Source: Bacillota bacterium (lineage in GTDB: Bacteria; Bacillota; Bacilli; Alicyclobacillales; Alicyclobacillaceae). From it: a DNA stretch of 9,971 nucleotides. Positions 5,523-9,971 of this stretch are shown here, in pieces. Every line of letters starts with the position of its first letter. Positions within the stretch are counted from its first letter, which is position 1. The stretch is taken from NCBI GenBank assembly GCA_021816665.1, contig JAKAXI010000049.1:1-9971 (forward strand), given 5' to 3'. The notes below the pieces were generated by a model. That model worked only from the letters and a program-made list of their open reading frames with translations, was not told where the DNA came from and did not search any database. The position numbers and the translations under genes are program-made.

Positions 5523-8146
5523 GACAACGCCTCCTTTGCGCGGTCGGTCAGAGCAAACAGAACCTTCATGGCCTCGCGCGGGGTGAGATTGTCCACGTCG
5601 AGTTCCGCCAGAGCGGTCACCAACTCTGTCTCTGCTGCCGAGGCGAAGAGTGACACGGGCTGCGCATCGGCGTCTAGAGCGGGCTCATCTGTGCTCTCAC
5701 CCGCTGCCGCTGTCGCCAAGTACGTCGAACCGACGTGCTGCGCTTCGCGCAGTGTCAGGAGTTGTGTTGCGCGCGCCAAAACTGGTGCAGGAATGCCGGC
5801 CAACTTCGCGACTTGGATCCCGTAGCTCTTGTCAGCAGGGCGAGGCACGACGGTGTGCAAAAACGTGATGTCGCTTCCCGATTCACGCACAGCGACAGAG
5901 TAGTTGACGACAGACGGCAACTGCTCTGCCGTTTCCACCAACTCGTGATAGTGCGTTGCAAACAGCGTGAGTGGTCGCTGTCCTTCCTGCTGCAGGGCTT
6001 CCATCACCGCCTCCGCGATACACAAGCCGTCATAGGTGCTTGTCCCCCGCCCGATCTCATCGAGAAGGACAAGGCTTTTGTCTGTGGCCTGTCTGAGGAT
6101 CTGCGCGAGTTCCACCATTTCGACCATAAACGTGCTCTGGCCGGCGCCAAGGTCGTCAGACGCGCCGATCCGCGTAAAGATCCGGTCCACGACGCCGATT
6201 TCAGCCGCAGCCGCAGGCACGAATGACCCAATATGCGCGAGCAAGACGATGAGCGCGACTTGCCGCATATAGGTGCTCTTGCCAGCCATGTTTGGGCCCG
6301 TCAGCAATATGAACGCCTGCTCGCTCCCGAGTCTGACGTCGTTCGCGACAAACTGTCCCGGGAGCGCCGCCTCGACGACAGGGTGGCGGCCCTGCTCAAT
6401 CACAATCCCCCGCCCGGCAGAAATGTGCGGACGTCGGTACTGCTTTGCTGCCGCGACTTCGCCGAGCGCGCACAGCGCATCGATCACACCTAGATAGCGC
6501 GACGCTTGTTGCAGATCTGCGAGGCGCGCCATCACCTGGTCACGCAGCGCCACGAACAGTTCGTACTCGCGCAGAACGGCCTGTTCCTCAGCGTGTAGGA
6601 TCTGCGCTTCGCGCTCTTTCAGTTCAGGAACTACGTAACGCTCGCCTGTAGACAGCGTCTGACGCCGCTCATACTCTGTGGGAACCAAGTGCTGATTCGC
6701 CTTGGACACTTCAATGTAGTACCCAAACACCTTGTTGTATCCGACTTTGAGCGATTTGATCCCGGTGCGCTCCCGCTCGCGCTGCTCGAGCGCAGCCAGC
6801 CACGTTTTTCCTGCGTGGTTGGCGCCTTTGAGTTCATCGAGCAGAGAGTCGACGCCTGCTCGGATGAGCCCGCCATCCCGCACCGAAACAGGTGGCTCAT
6901 CCACGAGAGTGGTGAGCAGTCTCTCTGTCAACTCCGCACAGTCTGGTAGAGCTTGTGCAGCTTCTCGCAGCAACACGCTGTCACACTCGGACAGTGGCCC
7001 GACAAACAGCGGCAGCGCGTCGAGAGACCTCGCAATCGCGAGTAAGTCGCGGCCATTCGCCGTTCCCAGCGCCACTTTGCCAGACAACCGGTCCAGGTCG
7101 TACACCGAGCCTAGTGATTTTTGAACGTGATCGCGCAAAAAGACGTCTTCCACAAACGCCTCGACAGCGTCCAGTCGCTCTTCGATCGCGCTGTTGCGCC
7201 CGAGCGGACGCTCAAGCCACTGTCGTAGCGTACGGGAACCCATCGCTGTCTTCGTGTCGTCAAGCAAGTCGAACAGTGACCCCTTGCGCTGTCTCGAGCG
7301 GCTCGTTTCGAACACTTCGAGATTGCGAAGTGCCGTGTAATCGAGCACCATACAGTCTTCCTGGAGCAAATTCTGCGGCGACCTGAGGTGTGCCAGCGAG
7401 AGTCGCTGCGTCTCTTGCACGAACTCAAGCGCCAGCGCAAGCGCTTCGGTGGCAGCAGGTCGCAGACCGAGGTCAAGCGGCGTCAAACTCGCCACACCGT
7501 ACTGTCTTCGCACCGTGTCAGCAGCCCACTCCGGAGTCCGTCTGTGCGGTTTTCGCATCGTCAATGCACAGACATCAAGGGTCTTCCGCCATGGCTCCAG
7601 CCACCGAAACGCGTCGTCCTCAGATGCCGATTCGTAGACCAAAATTTCCGCAGGTGGCCGTTGCAGCAACTGCTCGCGGACCACTTCCATACGATCGGTC
7701 TCAGCGGTCCAGACGGCGCCCGTGCCTACGTCGATCATCGCAAGCCCGTACGCCTTTTCCCCTCTCACGACTGCAGCCAGCCACCGCAGCGCAGCCCCCT
7801 CGTCGTACGTGGCGGTACCCGGCGTCACGACGCGCACCACTTCGCGCTTGACCAAGCCTTTTGTCTGCTTTGGGTCCTCCGTTTGATCGCACAGCGCAAC
7901 GGAGTAACCATGGTCAATCAAGCGGGCGATGTACTGTTCAACCGCGTGGAATGGCACACCGCACATCGGGATCCGACCGGCGCTGCCTGCATCCCGACCT
8001 GTCAGCGTGATCTCCAGTACCCGACTCGCTGTCAGCGCATCGTCAAAAAACAGTTCATAGAAATCGCCAAGTCGGAACATCAACAACTCGTGTTGGTAAC
8101 TCGCTTTGATATCCAGATACTGCTGCATCATGGGGGTGTGTGACAC
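5504..8146 (-). CDS. mutS: DNA mismatch repair protein MutS
   Basis: An 880-residue ABC-type ATPase that binds base mismatches and small loops as a dimer and recruits MutL. From the chosen start, the mismatch-wedge motif GDFYELF (27-33) contains the intercalating Phe29 and Glu31. The ATPase has Walker A TGPNMAGKST (616-625), STFMVEM (671-677), Walker B LLDEIGRGTS with Asp696-Glu697, and the ATHYHEL switch (730-736). QPVSLF (829-834) looks like the beta-clamp binding motif before the C-terminal dimer helices. Length fits the MutS1 family. The start is a GTG at 8146, exactly 7 nt after AGGAGG (8159-8154); an in-frame ATG at 8224 would add 26 low-complexity residues, run into the upstream gene and lack a site, so it is rejected. 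It lies 34 nt after the YmcA-like gene. Confidence 0.98.
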   Translation of the reverse strand: MSHTPMMQQYLDIKASYQHELLMFRLGDFYELFFDDALTASRVLEITLTGRDAGSAGRIPMCGVPFHAVEQYIARLIDHGYSVALCDQTEDPKQTKGLVKREVVRVVTPGTATYDEGAALRWLAAVVRGEKAYGLAMIDVGTGAVWTAETDRMEVVREQLLQRPPAEILVYESASEDDAFRWLEPWRKTLDVCALTMRKPHRRTPEWAADTVRRQYGVASLTPLDLGLRPAATEALALALEFVQETQRLSLAHLRSPQNLLQEDCMVLDYTALRNLEVFETSRSRQRKGSLFDLLDDTKTAMGSRTLRQWLERPLGRNSAIEERLDAVEAFVEDVFLRDHVQKSLGSVYDLDRLSGKVALGTANGRDLLAIARSLDALPLFVGPLSECDSVLLREAAQALPDCAELTERLLTTLVDEPPVSVRDGGLIRAGVDSLLDELKGANHAGKTWLAALEQRERERTGIKSLKVGYNKVFGYYIEVSKANQHLVPTEYERRQTLSTGERYVVPELKEREAQILHAEEQAVLREYELFVALRDQVMARLADLQQASRYLGVIDALCALGEVAAAKQYRRPHISAGRGIVIEQGRHPVVEAALPGQFVANDVRLGSEQAFILLTGPNMAGKSTYMRQVALIVLLAHIGSFVPAAAAEIGVVDRIFTRIGASDDLGAGQSTFMVEMVELAQILRQATDKSLVLLDEIGRGTSTYDGLCIAEAVMEALQQEGQRPLTLFATHYHELVETAEQLPSVVNYSVAVRESGSDITFLHTVVPRPADKSYGIQVAKLAGIPAPVLARATQLLTLREAQHVGSTYLATAAAGESTDEPALDADAQPVSLFASAAETELVTALAELDVDNLTPREAMKVLFALTDRAKEALSWATSK
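5530..5537 (-). promoter_or_regulatory. mutL ribosome binding site inside mutS
   Basis: AAAGGAGG on the minus strand, 7 nt before the mutL ATG, within the last 12 codons of mutS. Its near-perfect match to the 16S rRNA tail implies that mutL is translated strongly in its own right as well as by coupling. Confidence 0.85.
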
Positions 8147-8153
8147 AGTGCAA

Positions 8154-8159
8154 CCTCCT
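8154..8159 (-). promoter_or_regulatory. Ribosome binding site that fixes the mutS GTG start
   Basis: AGGAGG on the minus strand, 7 nt before GTG at 8146. Optimal strength and spacing decide in favour of this GTG over the upstream ATG at 8224 and the ATG pair at MutS residues 6 and 7, which are too far away. Confidence 0.85.
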
Positions 8160-8180
8160 GAACCTATGGACGGGATGTCC

Positions 8181-8600
8181 TTACTTGCCGCAGTCGCACC
8201 CGTTGCCGCCGTGCCCGTTGCCACACCCCTGGCGCGGCCCTAGTTCCACTGGCACCTGGTCAGTAAGACGCGTCAAAAGTAGTTGCATCACGCCTTGCAC
8301 CATTTCGTTCAACTCGTCCTTCGCTTCCAGGTACTGCAGGGCAACCGGGATCTCCCCCATTTTTTCCTCGACATCATGCACATCTTTACGAGCGGTCTGC
8401 ACCTTCGGATGTAGCGAGTCAAACCGTTCTTCCAAAACCATTTGCGCGTTCGTCTTCAACTTCAACTCTTCAAACAGCGCCTGAGCGCGCTGGTTCCGCT
8501 CCATTTTGTCGCGCGCCTGCCAATACCGGAGAGCTGCCTCCGAGCGAGCGATTTGCGTCGCAATCTGCGCTGCCTTGTCCTTGAGAACGTTATGCATCAT
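8181..8600 (-). CDS. ymcA: YlbF/YmcA family protein (RicA-like) with Cys-rich tail
   Basis: A 139-residue, mostly helical protein (about residues 5-112) of the Com_YlbF family. In B. subtilis, YmcA (RicA), YlbF (RicF) and YaaT (RicT) form an Fe-S-containing complex that acts with RNase Y in mRNA processing and is needed for biofilm, competence and sporulation. Position between miaB and mutS matches ymcA, hence the symbol. However, the tail has three cysteines (126, 135, 137) in a Gly/Asn-rich segment, more like my recollection of YlbF than of YmcA, so orthology is not certain. The ATG at 8600 overlaps the miaB stop by one base (TGATG) and lies 7 nt after AGGAGG (8613-8608); a longer GTG frame from 8648 lacks support. 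The cotE gene that follows ymcA in Bacillus is missing. Confidence 0.85.
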   Translation of the reverse strand: MMHNVLKDKAAQIATQIARSEAALRYWQARDKMERNQRAQALFEELKLKTNAQMVLEERFDSLHPKVQTARKDVHDVEEKMGEIPVALQYLEAKDELNEMVQGVMQLLLTRLTDQVPVELGPRQGCGNGHGGNGCDCGK

Positions 8601-9971
8601 CAAACCGCCTCCTCTGGTTGTGCAACGAGTTGCCCTTTGAGCGTCCACGTCTGTGGCTCTAGCACCTCGACATTCACCAATCGGCCTGTCAGCGACAAAT
8701 CACCTGGAAACAGCACCAGTTTGTTGCTGCGCGTCCGACCAGCGAGCACATCCGGGTTCGTTTTGCTCTTGCCTTCCACCAACACTTCCACGACTTGCCC
8801 GGCGAGTCGTTCGTTGTGGCGGCGGCTGATTTCGTACTGAAGTTCGTTCAAACGCTGCAAACGCTGCTTTTTCACCTCAAGTGGCGTTTCATCGAGAAAG
8901 CCCGCAGCCGGCGTGTGTTCGCGTGGTGAGTAGATGAACGTAAACGCATTGTCGAACTGTACTTGTTCAACGAGCGACAGCGTGTCTTCAAACTGTGCCT
9001 CGGTCTCCCCTGGGAAACCGACGATTATGTCGGTCGTCAAGACGACATTCGGCATCTTGGCGCGGATCTTCGCAACGAGTTCGAGGTAGAATTCACGCGT
9101 ATACGTACGGTTCATCCGTTTCAGTACCTGGTTGTTGCCGGACTGCACCGGCAAGTGAATGTGCTCGGTCACACGAGGCGACTGTGCAATCGCATCGATC
9201 AGGTCATCAGTGAAGTTCCACGGGTTGGAAGTCGTAAAACGAACGCGTTCAATCCCCTCCACCTCGTTTACTTGCCGAAGTAGCTCTGCAAACGTGGTGT
9301 CACCGAGGTCAACACCGTAGTCATTGACGTTCTGGCCGAGCAACGTGACTTCTTGAACGCCGCTTTGTGCCAGCAATTGAACCTCGGCCAGGATGTCCGC
9401 AGGCAGTCGGCTGCGCTCCGCGCCGCGCGTGTACGGCACGATGCAGTACGTGCAGAACTTGTTGCACCCGTACTGAATGTTGATCCACGCCCGGATCGCG
9501 TCCTTGCGCGCTTTCGGCAGGTCCTCCACGGTCTGAGCTGCCCGGTCCCACACTTCCATCACGGTCTCCTGGCTCGCGCGCGCGTCTGTGACGAGTTTCG
9601 GCAAGCGGTGAATGTTGTGCGTACCGAACACGACATCAACCCACGGAAACTTCGTCTGCACCAGTTTCTGCACGCCTTCCTCCTGCGCCATACAACCGCA
9701 CAGACCGAGCAGCAGTTCCGGGTTTTGCGTTTTGAGCGGACGCAGGCGACCAATTTCTCCGAACACCTTGTCTTCCGCGTTCTCACGCACTGCACATGTA
9801 TTGAAGAGGATAAAGTCCGCTTCTTCATCCTGCGTTCCCGCTTCATACCCCATGGCTAAGAGAAGCCCAGCCATGACCTCAGTGTCGTGTTCGTTCATCT
9901 GACAACCATACGTCTTGATCACGAACCGGTACGGCGACCCATCAGCCTTGCGCCCAACTTGAAAATCTTTC
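8600..9971 (-). CDS. miaB: tRNA-2-methylthio-N6-dimethylallyladenosine synthase MiaB (5' partial)
   Basis: A radical-SAM methylthiotransferase that converts i6A37 to ms2i6A37 in tRNA, using two 4Fe-4S clusters. The frame stays open to the right edge, so the start lies outside; about 456 residues are visible, and by comparison with the roughly 510-residue Bacillus protein some 50 are missing. Counting from the Val codon at 9922, the N-terminal cluster cysteines are in YGCQMNEHD (Cys7), NTCAVRENAE (Cys43) and LCGCMAQEE (Cys75/77). The radical-SAM triad CNKFCTYC is at 153-160. IHLPVQSG and TTDIIVGFPGET follow, and the last 65 or so residues form a TRAM RNA-binding domain. The product acts directly after MiaA, encoded downstream in the same run. 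A valine codon at 9922 can be read as a GTG start, but family motifs continue upstream (SPYRF), so that is not the true start. Confidence 0.97.
   Translation of the reverse strand, partial: KDFQVGRKADGSPYRFVIKTYGCQMNEHDTEVMAGLLLAMGYEAGTQDEEADFILFNTCAVRENAEDKVFGEIGRLRPLKTQNPELLLGLCGCMAQEEGVQKLVQTKFPWVDVVFGTHNIHRLPKLVTDARASQETVMEVWDRAAQTVEDLPKARKDAIRAWINIQYGCNKFCTYCIVPYTRGAERSRLPADILAEVQLLAQSGVQEVTLLGQNVNDYGVDLGDTTFAELLRQVNEVEGIERVRFTTSNPWNFTDDLIDAIAQSPRVTEHIHLPVQSGNNQVLKRMNRTYTREFYLELVAKIRAKMPNVVLTTDIIVGFPGETEAQFEDTLSLVEQVQFDNAFTFIYSPREHTPAAGFLDETPLEVKKQRLQRLNELQYEISRRHNERLAGQVVEVLVEGKSKTNPDVLAGRTRSNKLVLFPGDLSLTGRLVNVEVLEPQTWTLKGQLVAQPEEAV

Noticed and set aside
7388..8143. 251-residue plus-strand open frame opposite mutS
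   Set aside because: It is wholly antisense to a MutS with all motifs intact, and has no recognisable motif of its own; long antisense frames are expected at this GC content.
8147..8224. N-terminal extension of MutS from an ATG at 8224
   Set aside because: The added residues are an Ala/Gly/Thr-rich run encoded by the Cys-tail of the upstream gene; the GTG at 8146 has an ideal ribosome binding site.
8601..8648. Upstream GTG start for the YmcA-like gene
   Set aside because: It would overlap miaB by 49 nt without a ribosome binding site, while the ATG at 8600 has AGGAGG at 7 nt.

Overview
The window is a conserved chromosomal stretch of a spore-former-type Firmicute. The gene order, strong Shine-Dalgarno sequences, a MutL with an endonuclease site and a Bacillus-like Hfq all point there. 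The moderately high GC and many G/C third positions suggest an Alicyclobacillaceae-like lineage rather than low-GC Bacillus; this placement is inference from style and gene order, not from a database match. Every confidently called gene lies on the minus strand, so the transcribed order runs from the right edge to the left.

Right to middle (9971 to 1728): a tightly packed putative operon of miaB (5' end cut by the window edge), a YlbF/YmcA-family gene, mutS, mutL, a class I SAM-dependent methyltransferase of the RsmJ/YhiQ-like family, and miaA. Junctions are a 1-nt overlap (TGATG), a 34-nt gap, a 19-nt overlap, an 11-nt overlap and a 1-nt overlap, and each internal gene has its own clear ribosome binding site. 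Several starts are better placed than the longest open frame would give: GTG for mutS, TTG for the methyltransferase, and internal ATGs for hfq and the YmcA-like gene. Compared with Bacillus subtilis (miaB-ymcA-cotE-mutS-mutL), cotE is absent.

Middle to left (1727 to 1231): hfq follows miaA but has its own sigma-A-type promoter (TTGACA, 17 nt, TATATG), an inverted repeat just upstream of that promoter, and a 7-bp hairpin in its leader just before the ribosome binding site. A second promoter (TTGACA, 18 nt, TAAGTT) lies between hfq and the tRNA genes.

Left (1230 to 239): ten tRNA genes, transcribed in the order Thr(TGT), Tyr(GTA), Trp(CCA), His(GTG), Gln(TTG), Pro(TGG), Ala(TGC), Asn(GTT), Thr(GGT), Val(TAC), all with encoded CCA, end in a strong Rho-independent terminator. 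The far-left 238 bases hold no certain gene; a plus-strand open frame ending at 177 may be the 3' end of a convergent gene.

Functionally the window joins DNA mismatch repair (MutS recognises mismatches, MutL nicks and coordinates) with RNA maturation. MiaA and MiaB make ms2i6A at tRNA position 37, and the tRNA-Tyr and tRNA-Trp encoded here carry the A36-A37-A38 loop these enzymes modify. Hfq binds RNA, and the YmcA-like protein probably belongs to the Ric/RNase Y-associated complex. I see no mobile element, CRISPR array, toxin-antitoxin pair, defence gene or novel system; this is core genome, and the points of interest are modest.
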